Origin: Brachypodius melanocephalos
Lineage: Eukaryota; Chordata; Aves; Passeriformes; Pycnonotidae
Reading direction: 5' to 3'
Assembly (NCBI GenBank): GCA_013398615.1
Contig: VZSR01003022.1
Coordinates: forward strand, 4,882,810 to 4,946,809
DNA: 64,000 nucleotides
How positions within the stretch are numbered: the stretch's first letter is position 1; each line of letters opens with the position of its first letter. The notes below the pieces were generated by a model, which did no database searches, had not been told where the DNA came from, and was given only the letters and a program-made list of their open reading frames with translations. This document shows positions 20,382 through 33,300 of the stretch, piece by piece. The translations under genes and the position numbers were made by a program.

Positions 20382-20477
20382 CAATACAGCTCACAAGTTT
20401 CATGTAGCATCATCTACAGCTGCCAACACCACTTCCTTGAGAAGACGGAATGCCAAGGGCTTGGATCTCTGCTGTTC

Positions 20478-22575
20478 TCAGTCGAAATCTGCCTTCCTGC
20501 TCTGTTTTATAGTTGAGTGTATTTTTTTCTGTCGTAGCCGTTCACGGTTCATTTTTTCCACCCTAAAACAAAATCAAAAGATCCCTCAGTGCACAAAGAA
20601 AACATTTATATATTCAACTTTTGAGATCTGATGAATCAACAAACATCCTCAGATAGGAAAAAAAAAACACACTATAGTCCCTGTTCTGGGGATATTACCC
20701 AGCAAAGCAGTTAAAATCTAATGGATCAGTGATATTCCTTAAAAAAGTAAATTTAAAGTATGAAGAAAATTGTTTAAAAGTGATGCAAATGAAATAGTGT
20801 AACATGATAGCCTGAACTCAAATAAAGACCATTTTAATGAAGATACCTCTCTATGAGTTTCTGTGTTGTCTCCTTGGACACCACCTTGGGTTTCTCGATC
20901 GCCTCTGTGACCATGGTCCGGATTTTTTCCAGGCAAATCGCCAGATTCCTCATTTGGTAGCGACTCTCCTCTGAGGTCACAATCAACTCACCAGCCCGGT
21001 TTATCTTGTTCCTGTGCTGAAGGGATGGGAAAATGTGATGTGACCACTGAAACCTCATTGTAACTGCCTTGTTCTGACACTGAGACATTGAAACCATGGC
21101 TGGAAGGGGAGGATTTGGTACCATCAGAGCCATTTTTTGTCTCACAGCTTCGGGAATCCAGTCAGCGGATGCCAGGTGGAACCGAACCTCCGCCTTGGAA
21201 TTCACTGGGGGGAAAAACAGGGTTTTTATTTCCATGTCACAGCCTGCCTTCCTCAGATTTATGAGATAATTCAGCCTGATCTCTGCTGGCTTTCAACATG
21301 GGATACTTCCATGATGAATTTCCTGGAAGGTCACAATTCTTTTCTCACTGTATTTTTACACACCACTCTACAAGACAAACTTGTACCTGTCATGGTATTT
21401 GCCTTTCTAGACACTACAGAATTTATTGCCAGCTACTGCCTACCTCATTTTTAATGGCAGAACAGGCAGTATTTTAAGTTTACTTGAATTAAACTGAGAA
21501 TTTATTGCACAGTGAACTTTCAGAATCCAGCTGGTCCTATTATATTTGATCTATGGATAGATGTGGTGTTCCTTATGGCACCTGTAGCAGGAATGATTCC
21601 TATAAGTGTTCCCAGGAGCATCAAATGTGTTACCACGGGTGTCCAGCATTTTGAAGACTCAGAAATTGTGTTAAAATGCAGGGTGATGACAATGACAAGT
21701 AAGTGTCCAGCAGCATGAAGATGCTGTTTAACTTCCAAGCTCTCAATATTTTGCCACACGGTACAGAAAAACAACCAAAAATGATGGGCTTTTTTCCAAG
21801 AGAGAAGCTGTTCCTCACCTTTATTAACGTTCTGCCCGCCAGGGCCGCTGCTCCGGCTGTAGGACACGGTCAGGCGAGCTGGAAGAGAGGGGCAGGGGCT
21901 GAGCCGGGAGGGGCCGAGCTCGGAGCACGGACTCGGTGCCCGGAGTCGCTGCCCGGCTCCCGGCACGGGTGTGCTGGGCGGGGGGGCTCACCCATGGGGA
22001 TGTCGAGGACGGGCGACTGCAGCTCCTCCTGGAAGACACATCAGGGCCGGTGTCGGGGGGGGTCCCTGGGATTTAGGGGGATCCCGGGGTCCCTGCGGCT
22101 CCTCGGGTGGCGCCGCGCGACCCGTGGACACGGGCTCGGACGGGGAGCGCCGGCCCCGCCCCTTTCGCTCCGCCCCCACCACGAGAACGCAGCGCTGCGC
22201 CCGCCTCCGCCGTGACCCCGCCCACCCGCACCTCTGCCGTCGTGCTAACCCCGCCCACTCAGCCGGCACCGCCCCTTGCTGTGACCCCGCCCCTTACTGT
22301 GACCCCGCCCATCCAGTAACAACGCCATGAAATAAACTCCGCCTGCGCGCTGTCAATCAACCAATAAACCCCGCCCAGACCCGTCCCTCTCCGTCTTCCT
22401 TTTTCCCCCCCGCCCTTCTGACCGTGGTGTGGTTGGCAGTTCCGTCCTGCTGCGGAGGGTACAGCTTGTCCAGGCTGTGGGAGCTTCGGTATTCGGTGCC
22501 GGCCCGCTGCGAGAACCGGGCGGACAGAAGGGCCAGCCCCGGCCGGCACACGCCCCGCAGCGTGGGCATCGCCAT
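20478..22575 (-). CDS. MRPL58: MRPL58 (ICT1), mitoribosomal peptidyl-tRNA hydrolase, complete, 6 exons
   Basis: Minus-strand coding exons in order: 22575-22423, 22028-21992, 21878-21819, 21204-21122, 21016-20847, 20562-20478. They sum to 588 bases, 195 residues plus TGA, all GT-AG. The N-terminus (MAMPTLRGVCRPGLALLSAR) is basic and looks like a mitochondrial targeting sequence. SLDKLYP follows near residue 34. The catalytic GGQ lies at residues 77-79 in SRSSGPGGQNVNKVNSKAEV, then NKINRAGELIVTSEESRYQ, and a basic C-terminal tail (MNRERLRQKKIHSTIKQSRK) of the kind that enters the mRNA channel of stalled ribosomes. It hydrolyses peptidyl-tRNA on stalled mitoribosomes and is a structural protein of the large mitoribosomal subunit. 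The human protein is slightly longer (206 aa as I recall). ATGs at codons 1 and 3 are both possible starts. The first exon lies in a CpG island. Confidence 0.96.
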
Positions 22576-22690
22576 GTTGGCCTCTGCGGAGCGCTCCCGC
22601 CAGGCGTCCCCGCGGAAACGGCGGCCGCGCGCCGCGTTCCGGGGCGGGGCGGAGGCCGCAAGGGGGCGGTTTAGAGGGATAAAGAGGCTC
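21835..22690. promoter_or_regulatory. MRPL58: CpG island and promoter of MRPL58
   Basis: CpG-dense DNA covers exons 1-3 and the upstream flank. Directly upstream of the start (22576-22680) is GGGGCGGGGC-type sequence with no TATA box. Intron 1 carries an array of CCCCGCCC GC boxes at 22211-22310 and CCAAT-like CCAATAAACC near 22360. This fits a TATA-less housekeeping promoter. Confidence 0.7.
22211..22310 (+). repeat. GC-box tandem array in MRPL58 intron 1
   Basis: Degenerate tandem units around GTGACCCCGCCC occur about five times at irregular 13-30 base spacing. Each carries a CCGCCC Sp1/KLF core. It may add promoter strength or be a GC-rich minisatellite. Confidence 0.75.
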
Positions 22691-22740
22691 TTTTAGGGCT
22701 GTGGGGATGGATCTTGAGGGTGTGGTGTCCGTGTGGTGTC

Positions 22741-22810
22741 CGTGTGTGTGGGTGTGTGTGGGTGTGTGTGTGGGTGTGGGGGTGTGGGGGTGTGTGTGTG
22801 TGTGTGGTGG
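22741..22810 (+). repeat. (TG)n / TGGG microsatellite
   Basis: An imperfect GT-rich tract with interspersed GGG runs (GTGTGGGTGTGTGTGGGTGT and similar), about 170-240 bases upstream of the MRPL58 start. It can adopt Z-DNA or G-quadruplex forms in principle. Confidence 0.9.
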
Positions 22811-23070
22811 GGAGGTGTCTGCAGCACTGATGGGAAGTGTATGGGGGATGCCAAGAGAGGTGTATGTGGGGTTTCCTGGGGGCACTTGGGGCCTGTGGGG
22901 CACCGGGGAGGATGAGGGAGGTCAGGGCTGGTTATGGTGTCTGTGCCCCCCAGACCTGCGTGGTGGCCAGTGCTGAAAATTAAAATACATCTAGCTTTTA
23001 AAAAATGTATTGTGTAGCTTTTGCACCTAGAGTGCTTCAGTTTACACATTTTTATCCTCTCAGGAGTGCT

Positions 23071-23105
<35 letters not shown>

Positions 23106-25533
23106 ATACACAATTATTTCTTTGAATGATGATATAGCAATGGTGGATGTAGGATGCAGGAGAGTGAGGCAGTTGTGGAAATCCTTCAGCTTTTACTCTT
23201 GTTGGAGCTGTCAGGTTGGCTTGACAAGAAGGGTGTGCGTTCCAGAGGGGCAGGGATTGCTATTCCTGGCAGCAGGAAAATGCACAGGCAGGGATGGGCT
23301 GTCATTTGCTCTGGTGTTTTGACAGGAGCTGACAATCTCTTATTTAAAACTGTGGATGAAGCCAAACTGGGTGTTCAGAAGCTGATACAGACTGTGTGAC
23401 TGATCTGAGCTGAGTCCTACCCAGATAATCAATTTAAAGTCAAGGAACTGAGTCCTTTGGAGGGAGCGAGTCCTGAACATGGATGATTCTCTGCCCTGGC
23501 TGCAGCTGAGCACCTCAGGGCCACAGAGGGCTCCTGACTTTGCTATAATCGAACTTCTGAGTCCTGGAGTTCTGCTCCACTGCCCTTGTCCAAACTCAGC
23601 TGAAAACAAAATGCTTTAAGAAAAAACACAGAGCTGTCAGAAGCAAACCGTGCCATCTGGTGACCTTAATTTCTAACAGGGAACAGGTAAATGTTTGTCA
23701 TTTATAGCCAGAGGGTTGGGTAAAATACTCAAGGCAGGATGACTCATTTACCAGCTGTTGTCAAATGTGTCTGGTGGTTGTTGTGCAGAAACACCCTCCA
23801 AGGACAGCGCTACAAAGGGGCTGGGAAAGGAGCTGGAAGGTCACACAAGTGAAGCCAGATCAGTCTAAAAGCACATTTGTCTGATTTTGCTTCATTCTCA
23901 CACTGTATTGGTCCACAGAGTATTGATAAAAAGCTGGGTGATCTCTGCTTGGATGGTTGGAAACTGCTCTCCCTGTCAGACTGGGCTTGGGATGGCAAGG
24001 CCTGACTTCAGTGTGAGCCAAGAGAGCCAAACCTTTGGCATTCCAGCTGGAGAAATGAACTGCTTTGTCACTGGTCCTGGCTGAGGAAGTCACCTCAGCC
24101 CCTTGGTGGTCACTGGTGAGCAAAAGCTGTTAAGAGCCATCCCAGAATCCTTGTGTGAGTGAGGTTACAGGCTGCTAATGTAGGAGCAAGGTCCCTCAGG
24201 GCTTTGAGGGGCCTTCCAGAAAGTCTCAGTTGCTGTAAGAGAGGAAAGATGTTGAATCCTTCCTGTGGGAGCTTGAGCTCTGTAAATCCCTTGAATTTGT
24301 GCTTCAAGTGGCACCTCCCTCTTTATAGCAACAGGTGCCCTTCTGAAGGGTTATTCTAGCTGGTGGTACAGTGAGAAGCCAGGCCAGATCTAATGGAACT
24401 GCATATGTCTAAATGCCAGCTTTCAAATTCAGCATGAAACTAGACAGTTGACAAACTGTGCCTTTATGGATCTTGATGCTGTGAGCTGAATAGGATCAGT
24501 GATTTTGCCAAATTCTGAAATTAAGAATTATTTCCTGTGATGTACATTTCCTCATCCATAGCAATTTTCCTTTCTGTCATGAACCAAGGGGGTGTGCTGT
24601 TAAGTAGCTGCTGCTCCCTGTTACACCAGTTTCTCTGGCAGAGTGGTTGCTCAGCATTCTCTTGTTCTCTCTCAGTGGAGTTGTGTAGCTTTCTTTGGTG
24701 TTCCAAAAGCAAATAGAAAAGTTTAGATCAAAGGTGGCACAAAAGGCCAGAAGATGCTTACTTTCTCCTCCTCTGATCATTGAAAGCCTCAAGGCAGGAA
24801 TCAAGTGACTCTGACTCACACAGTCAATCAGGATGTGTATATATGGCCACTAATATTTTTGGATGCAGAAAAAAATTGCCCTCAGCGCTTTGCTGAACAT
24901 GCCACTGATACACGGCAGCTGTGCCTTTGTCAAGCCAAGTACTAATATCATGTTACTTCAGTCATTTTTGGATTTGTGGTTTGCAAAGAAGGCCAAAAGA
25001 AAAATAGGATTTGAATTGTGAGCTTAGAAATTGTGTGGTTTTACAGAGACTTCTGAGCTGACAAAAGAGGGGTTTTATCGCGTGGCAGTGTTGGCAGTCC
25101 AAGTGCACAAAAATGTGTGTTATATAAATAATGCAGCAGAATAGTTCAGCATATTCTCTTTCCTTTCTGCAAGGGTGCCTGAAGCACTTTCTTGACCCAA
25201 ATTGTACATGAAAATCAAAGAATTAACTCTTGTGCTGTTCTTAAAAGTAAAAAGAACCGTATGAGTTGTGAGAAAATCAGTGTTTCTTTGTATTTGAGAG
25301 AAGAATAGAGCATTTAAAAATATATTTAATGTGTTGTGCACTTAACTGTGATGCTGATCTACATGAGATTGTTTAAAAGAAAGTGAGGGTGATTCCCTTC
25401 CCACACCTTTGCAGCATCAACTGACTGCAGGGCAAACACTGCCTGGCTTAAACCAACACTGCTACAATTGCCAAGTCAACGGGTGGTGAATACTCCCAGG
25501 AAATCAACAACACTTCTCTTGCTGTTGTTCATT
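22811..25533. other. Intergenic DNA between the MRPL58 promoter and the CDR2L 3' end
   Basis: Apart from the (CA)n tract at 23074-23103 I see no gene, RNA or repeat that I can name. Open frames are short, lack splice support and have no recognisable domains. Confidence 0.55.
23074..23103 (+). repeat. (CA)n microsatellite
   Basis: About 15 uninterrupted AC units. It is complementary in sense to the (TG)n tract 265 bases to its left. Confidence 0.95.
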
Positions 25534-25552
25534 TTTATTTATTTTATTTATT
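25534..25552 (-). terminator. CDR2L: Cluster of four overlapping AATAAA signals, CDR2L 3' end
   Basis: On the minus strand four overlapping AATAAA hexamers lie about 1.85 kb after the CDR2L stop codon. This fits a 3' UTR of that length. Confidence 0.65.
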
Positions 25553-27397
25553 AGACAACTGCTTTCCATTATAAATAAATAAGGCATGAAGGTTCTCCAT
25601 ACTGTTACAGAGCTGGTAGCCACAGCCGTGCGTGCGGCTCCTGATGTGTCTGGGGCCGTGGGGCACCTGGAAATGCAGAGTGTGGAAGAGCAGAGCAGTT
25701 GGTGGTTTTGAGGAGGAGACCTCTGGAGCAGGGGTGGTTTGTGCATCACACTCCTGCCAAGTTACCTCTGTGGTAATCAGTTTAACAAAACAGGGTGTTT
25801 TGGGGGTTTCTTCTCTGCATTAATTCCACATGGAGTGAAAGAAAGGTTGCTCCTTGTAGCATCAAAGACCTGGGTGTGGGAGATAATTCCATTTGAACAG
25901 TCTTCCCCTTCCAAAGCCACGTTCGCATTTCTTTATCTCAAACGTTGCAAAGGTTCCAGCTGTTGACCCAAGATTTTGGGATGTAAACTGGTGAAAAGAG
26001 AATCCAGGTGTAGCTGACTGTTGCTCCATGTGGTACAGAGTAAGTTGCTTACACTGAACTGCTGGGTTTTGTGCCTCAATGCTCAGGGTGTTGCCTAAGA
26101 TGTAATGAGATGTTGCTTCTCTGCCTAAAATGTGTCTGACTGTACAAGGTCATCATCTAGTTCATGGAAACTGAAAACTGGTGATTCCTGAGACTGCAGT
26201 GGCATTTTGGCTGTGTGTTTGCATTTCTGTGGAAGCCAAAGTGAGGAGATTTCAGTGCTGGAAAGGGAACTGGAACATGAGAGGCGACAGCGTCTCAGCC
26301 AAGAAGGATTATTTTCAGCAGGAAACTGAAATCTGTCCTCGTGGCTGGGGAGGTGGTTGGAGCAGGAGTGAGGGGTGATGTGTGATCCATGCTACTGCCA
26401 GGGCCAGACTCCTGACCTAGGAGATGCTGCATCCCCTGGCTTGTGTGTGAGTCTCTGGGAGTCAGTTTTGTGAGCCCATGCAAGCTGTTTTTAAAGAATT
26501 TGCTATGATGGGACAATGACCTCTTGAAGAGCACAGCACAGAGAGCTGGTACCCAGACCATGAGATAAGTGTGTCTTTGATATTGCAATAGCACTTCTTG
26601 TCTTGCTATGGGAAAGCCCTGGGCACCATGTTCCTAACAGGCACAGTGCTTTACCTGGGTTGAAATACCAGGGCAGACTTAAAGTGACTAAATCCCATAT
26701 GCCTGCAAGGTCTGGAGAGTGTGGACTGAAACACTGAGTGACGCTGATGGAGATGGAACAATCAGTTTTATGTTTCTCTTCAAGTTTTTCCAGTTGCAAT
26801 GAGCTTGCGTTGTAAAGAGCTGAAAAACCTGACTGATTAGAGAATGGCTTAAATAGCAAGACCATACCACCCTTTGGGGAAGGCAGAGATAGAAGTCTCT
26901 TGGGTTCAAGCATAGGTTCTCAGCCATAAAAACCTAACTGGAGGACTGGCTGCTGTGCTGGGGCAGCCCCTAAAGTTCTGATGGCTTTTTGTTTTACTTT
27001 GAGACGCTGTACTCCAGCTGTGGCAGGATGCTGGAGTACATCCAGGCTTTTGCTTGCAGATAATTGGGCTGTAGGACAAGCTGAAAAAGGGTGGAGAGGG
27101 AGATCGGTTTCTTTTCTTTCATAGTGGGGTCTACATTGCTGTTGTGATGTCTGGCAGCGGCAGTAACTCATGCAGAGATCCATCATGTGGTTTCTGAAAT
27201 CCTCTAACTACAATGTACAATTGTCCCAACGGGTTGTCCAGAGCCTAAGCTTAAAAAAGTGAGTTGGGTCCCTGTGACATTCTCTTGCTTGCAGACCTCT
27301 CGAACCTTCAAAGCAGAGGGGCCACGTGGCATTTCTTGGGGCTCAAAAGAAGACGTGGCCGTTGCAATTGCACGTGGGAGCTGTGGAGAGCCAGGAC
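25553..27397 (-). other. CDR2L: Inferred CDR2L 3' UTR
   Basis: This stretch lies between the CDR2L stop codon and the clustered minus-strand AATAAA hexamers. No other gene is seen. Assignment as one continuous 3' UTR is an inference from position and signals only. Confidence 0.5.
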
Positions 27398-30300
27398 TCA
27401 TTTGCTGCTCTTGTTTTTCACCTTTGTGGCATTGATGTCCGCTTTTGTTTTCTGGATGCGGGAGAAGATCTCCTTAAAAAGAGCCTTGTACTCGGGCTGG
27501 CTCTGCTCCAGCCGCTTGTCCACGGCCTCCACGTGTTTGCTGATGGTCTTCTCCATGGTTTTCCGCTCTTCCAGCTCATGCCCCTCTCCTCGGAAGTCTC
27601 TGAAGGAGCTGTCACGGGAGATGGGCCGGGAGGTCTGGACCCCTGTGTGGCGCACGCTGTCCTTGTGCTGCCGGCACTTGCTGAGGAGCTCCTCGTACTT
27701 CTCCAGCAGGGCGTGGTACTGCTCGTCCACCTCGCGCAGGATGGACATGCCCCGCTTGCGCACGTTGTTGGCGTGCAGGGTGTAATTGCCCTCGTGCCGG
27801 CTCACGGCGTCCTTGGTCACGATAGCGTTCAGGGCCGTGTCGCTGCAGCTTTTCCGCACGGGGTGGTTTGGGGAAGGGGTCATGGACGTCCCGTGGCTTT
27901 TCCCTCCCTCCTCCTCGGACAGGTCGATGTAATCTGCTTCTGGGGCATTGTTCAGTGGCTCAAGGAGGGCTTCAGACAGGTTGTCATCTCTGCTGAGCAG
28001 GTACTTCTTGACTTGTTTCATCTGCTGCAGCTCCAGGAGCTCTGCCTCCAGCTCCTTGATGCGCAGTTTGCAGTTCTCCATCTCACACACCCGCTGCTCC
28101 AGGTCTGAGTACTCCTGAATAACCGAGGTGTATTCACGCTCCACCCTCTCCTTCCGCTGCTTCTCCTGGTTCACCTGGGATCTCAGCGAGTTCACCATGG
28201 CTTGGAGACGCTCGTTCTCCCTTTCCAGCGGCTTCTGGTTGAATTCTGTGGAAGAGCTGTGAACCTGGAATGCATCCTCATACCTGAAAGAGGAGAAACG
28301 TGCTTGAGAGAGTCTGACCAAGCAATACTCCCATGACAGATTTGTGTTTTATTGTTATGTAACTAGCTCCACTGAGGTCCAAAAAGGACATGAGCTCATG
28401 AAGAGAGATGTGCCTTCTCCATGTGCCAGGAGACCACAAGGTGTAGCTCTTCTGGACACAGAGACAAATCTCTGTCCCATAGAACTTGCAGTTTTATTGC
28501 AGTAATAAAAGACAGGAGGGAAATGAGATCCTAAAAGGTAGAAGACACATCTGGTTAATAGACGAGCCACCAGCATTGCAGTGAAGCAAGAATGAGTGTT
28601 CAAGTGCTACCAGTCTGAGCTGAATGTGGGTGGCTTTGGGTTTTTTCTGGGAGAGTCCATCAGCTGCTCTCTGCACCATGGAGTTCACCATCTACCCACT
28701 GCCTATGGCGACAACCCCAGACCCATCCAGCCAAAACTCTGAAGCAAATATGCTGCTGCCTGTGTAGCCCTGTGTTTGGGAGGTGCTGTGGAGGGAGTGA
28801 GGGAAGATTTACATAGAAAGGCAGACAGAGATTTTGGATGGAGATGTTCCTTCTTCATTGTCTGGAAAGTGATAACAAGCACTTTCCCCTTCCCTTTGGG
28901 AATTTGGGTTTTCCTCCTCAGTGAAGCACCCATGGCATCCAGTTTGTTTAGAACAGATTGGAAAAGTGCAACCTCCATGGCTTCCCCTGGGAGGCATGGC
29001 TGTGGTGGGGGGTATTGAACAGATTTCAAGGCACTGAAGGGCAGCCTGACCTTCAGAGCCAACTGTGGAGCTGCAAGGGGACCCAAGGTCCTGTGGTATG
29101 GGGGGAGAGTGAGACTGGGGGACTGGGGGAAAAAGAACCACAGAGGCATTAAGTGGATTTTGCTGGGGGTCAGGTTATGGCCTGATTAACATCCCCATTG
29201 CTGCTGCAGTGAAAATGTCTTTGGTTCATATCCTCTGACAGAGGATGCTTTCAGTAACAAAGTTTATTGATTGCTTATCTATTTAAAGAACCCTCTTTTG
29301 TGGACAAAGCTGAGCAAGAAATGCCCTCATGAGGTCAATGAATTAACACAGTGGCCGGGTTTTGAGGAGGATTAAGGCTGCAGTTGTGCTGGAGGTGTTT
29401 GTACAGCACTTGGTAGCTCGTGGTGTATCCAGGTGTGTGACTGGTGTTCCTGGGGAATGCTGGAGTCACTCAGCACAAAATGCACCATCTCAGCTGGTTT
29501 CAGTGAGCCCGAGGTGCTGGTGCTGTGCTGGAAGGCAGCTGGAAAGGGAAAACAGGCTGTGCTGGTTTGGGAAGGGATCATGAAGGCTCTGCTTTGCCAA
29601 CTCCACCTTAGGCAGGTGGGTTGATGAGAGGAACATCCCCCCTTCAGCTCCAGCCGTGGGTTTCAGGCTCTGATGCCCAGCCTCTCTGTCTGAGGGGTGT
29701 CTGTGCATCCCCAGAGGGGCTCATCCACCACCTCCCCTGTTTGTGGGGAGCAGTTTGGAGGGGTTGCCAAAGCCAAGGCTCCGTACCTGGGGCTGGAGCA
29801 CAGCTCCTTAAGGCAGGGGAAGGTGTGGATGGTTCGGCGCCTCTCCCTCTTCTCCCTCCGGATGCGGAGCTGCTCCAAGCTCCGCATTTCCTCCACCTGC
29901 TTCTGCAGCTCCTCCACCTGGTTCTGCAGCCCCTCGATTGTTTCTGTCAAGCTGCAGAGAGAGGAGGGAGAACAGGTGAGGAGTCAGGCGCTGCAGATTC
30001 CTAGAAAGTGTTTTCCTATAGAGAAATTCAGTCTAGGGAAGGTGCTTCCAGTTTCTAGTGTGTGCCCTGGGATCATGACAGCACTTGTTTTTTGTTGGTC
30101 TTTGTGTGGTCACTCTTGAATGGGGTTGGCTATAAAGAAGGGCCAGGGGGATGGATTTGAGTGCTTCTGTCCTCAAATCAGTTGGCTGAAAGAGTCACCT
30201 CTGGGACATAAGCATTATCCTGAAATACATCTGCACTTAAAACAAGCATCTATTCCTTTTGTTTATCGTGTAGAGAAACACAGAGACTGGGCAGAAATTT

Positions 30301-33300
30301 TGTTTTGTTCTGTCTGCAGATAGTTTGTAAAACACTCTGCTCAGAAATTCCTTCTCCACACAGTTGTTTGCAAATGATGCTGCATTACAAGGACATGGCT
30401 TTGGCTGTTGTTTGTAGGGATGACCTTGATCATGGGCTTGTTTTAGGAAAGAAATATTATTGATAAACTGGTGTTTCAGCATGGACTAGCAAGGGTTTCA
30501 TGACTTGCTGGATCTGTGCCTGGTGTTTCTTCAGGGCTGTGTGCTGGGGATCTCCCTGATAGGATTATGTGCCTTTTCTCCAAGGAAACATATCTGAGGA
30601 GAGGCTGCTGTGCCTCTCTCCAGATAGCTGCAGACACTCCTTTATCCAGCCTTCATCCCAGGGATGTCTGTGCTGTGGCTGACCCTTGCTAACCACCATT
30701 ACTGCAACACACTTGTGTTCTAAATAGCTGCAAAACTGGACTGATACAAAAGAGAATGGCTCAGACAGCAACAACAGGGTGCACTTTGGGGCAGGAGAAA
30801 GGTGAGCTGAAGGCTCTTGGATCTTGAAAATCCAGGGGAGGCCGTACCACTGGATCTTCTGTTGAGAAGTCTTGCTTTCCAGCACAAGCTTCTGGTTAGC
30901 CAGCTCCAGGTCCCGTGCTGTCAGGTCCAACTGCTCGTAGACTTTGGCGTGCTGTTCGTTCATCTGCCGCAGCATCTCCAGTTGCTTGGTCAGGTACTGC
31001 AAGAAAAAGTGAAGCATGAGCACTTCACATCCAAAAACCAGATACTTTCACAAGCAGAAATTCTTAGGGCCTTTGCTTCCTCTGACAATGTGTTTTGTGG
31101 CTCTGCCTGGTTGAAGCCTCTTCCACAGATGAAATATTCATCCCCCCAACCACCTGTAAATATTTTTATGTCTAAAATATGATTGAACTTCCCCTGCCCT
31201 TTGTGAAGGGCACTAACCTCTATCTTTCTCTATTCAGCAGCTTTTTTATTCCCAGTACCAAAGAAAGTTGATATCTCTGGGACTGAAAGTTGACTGAAAT
31301 TGGCCAGTTGGTTACTGGATCATCTGACAGATCGATTGCAGAAGCTGTGTTTCCCTGGGAATTCAGGCTAAAACTCTGAGTCAGTGAAATATGAGGAGAC
31401 CCGTGGTTTCTGTGGATTTGCACACCCCTTTCTGTAAGTCTGCCGTTGCAAAATCTTATCCTTGGAAGACTAGGAGGGGGCATCTACTCAGGTGCTCACT
31501 CTCAGCTGGGGCCAGATTCCAGATCCTATGGTGGATGTGTTTCTGACAGGCTGCTGGAGCAGGGATGGCTAAATACATCCACTAGTTCCCTCAAACATCA
31601 GCTGTCTGATCCCTACAGAATCATGTGCTGCTCTTATGAACTGGCAGCCCTTCTCTGCCCTGGGTCCTTTAAAATCAGGGAGTGTCCAATCTTTTTTAAC
31701 TCACAGATCCCTAGAAGGTTTCCAGTGGATGAAAACCCTCCCAGGCACAGCAGGTTTAAGCCTCTAAGATCAGTTCTGTGAGCTCTTAGAAATACTGCCC
31801 TGACCCTGCAGGATGCTTGAAATGGGAGTTTAGATTGCAGCTCTTGGAGAAAGAGCTATTTTATGCCTCTAACAAAGGGGGCTGTGTTATAGGGGTGCCG
31901 AGGGGCCAGCTGGGAACAAATGTGATTCTGAATCTCTGAGATCAAGGGAAAGCTGCAGCAGAGCAGAGAGAAATGAGTGTGAAGGCTGACGGATGTGTAG
32001 GGGAAGGCCAAACGTGCCTCAGATGCAGCTTGATGCTAAAATCTGGTGTCAAAATCTGGTGTGCACATCTGGGCAGGGAGTGAGGGTGTGAGAAAAAGGC
32101 AAATGCCAGTTAATGGGGGAATGAGACCCTCCCCAGGGCTAGAATGAGCTTTAATCCATCAGCAGACTTTAAAACAGACTTTAAAACTCAAACAGACTTT
32201 AATCAGTCCTGCTTCAGGCACTCACAGAAGATTCTTCAGCTTCTGTGCCCCATAGCACACCCCTGCCTTTCTGCTGGCATCTGAGCTGCTGGCAACGGTG
32301 GAAGTGCCCCTTTCCACCTTTGCCCTTAGGTGACAGCAATGGCCAAGCAGCCCCTGTCCCCACCCCTGTCCCGACTGTATCCCTACCTCAATTTCCTGCA
32401 CTTGCTCCTCGTTGGTGGCATACATCTGCTGCAGGGAGTCCTCCAGCTCTTTGTTTCGCTCCAGCAGTGTCTTCCCTAGCTCTGCAGCCAAGTGCAAGTC
32501 TGAAAAGCAGAGGGACAAAGCTGCTGCAGTTCCCACAGCTCCATGGCTAGGTGTGGTGGGATCTCTGCCCCCCCCAAAATGACCCCACACCAAGCACAGC
32601 AGCACATTTTTCATGGCACTGGTTTTACTGGCACGTTTTGACCTGGATGCATGCTCACAGAACATAACTGGATCTGGCCTCTTGTCTTGCTGGGCTGCAG
32701 GAGCAAGGGGAGGCCGAGCTCAGGATTCTGCAGCTCCTCAGTGCAATGATGACTTGGTGCTTTGCTGGCTGCAAAACTCTCCTGCACTCCTTGCACACTG
32801 TAACCAGGATCAGCTCAGGATCTGGGCTGTGGCAGGTGCTCAGACATCCATCTCCTATTGCTGAGAAGGGCTCAGCACCCACTCAGAAAGGAGCAAAGGA
32901 TTGGTAAAGCCCTGCAGGGCCTTGGGAATGCTCTCTAAATTACATTATTATCCCTAACGAAGGGAGTGCCTTGCCTTCCCTGTCAGCCTCCATCCATCAC
33001 TCACTAAAAGACTGACAAGAGTAATAAAACCTCATGTTGCCTGAGGGGGCTGGAGGCACCTCCCAGATGTGCCTCCCTGGCAGCGATGCTGTGGCTGAAT
33101 CCAAGCTTCTTTCCCTGGGGCAGCTCCAGGGAAAGGACAAACCACTTTGTGTTCACTCTTTGCCACCTCTAAATGCCCTTAGGAAGCTACTGAAATACTT
33201 GGACTTCAGGAGAAATGCAGGGGAAAGTAGATGTTGACAGTGTGGTCAGTTTAAAATGATATTTTTGCTGCTGGGAAAAGAAAAAGCCTCCAGGTCCTGT

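Noticed and set aside
27326..28108. 260-codon plus-strand open frame
   Set aside because: It is the antisense shadow of the last CDR2L exon, whose sense frame matches a known coiled-coil protein throughout.
32030..32215. Short direct repeats (AAAATCTGGTGT twice, CAGACTTTA three times)
   Set aside because: Two or three short copies near the end of an intron; no CRISPR-like regularity or other function.
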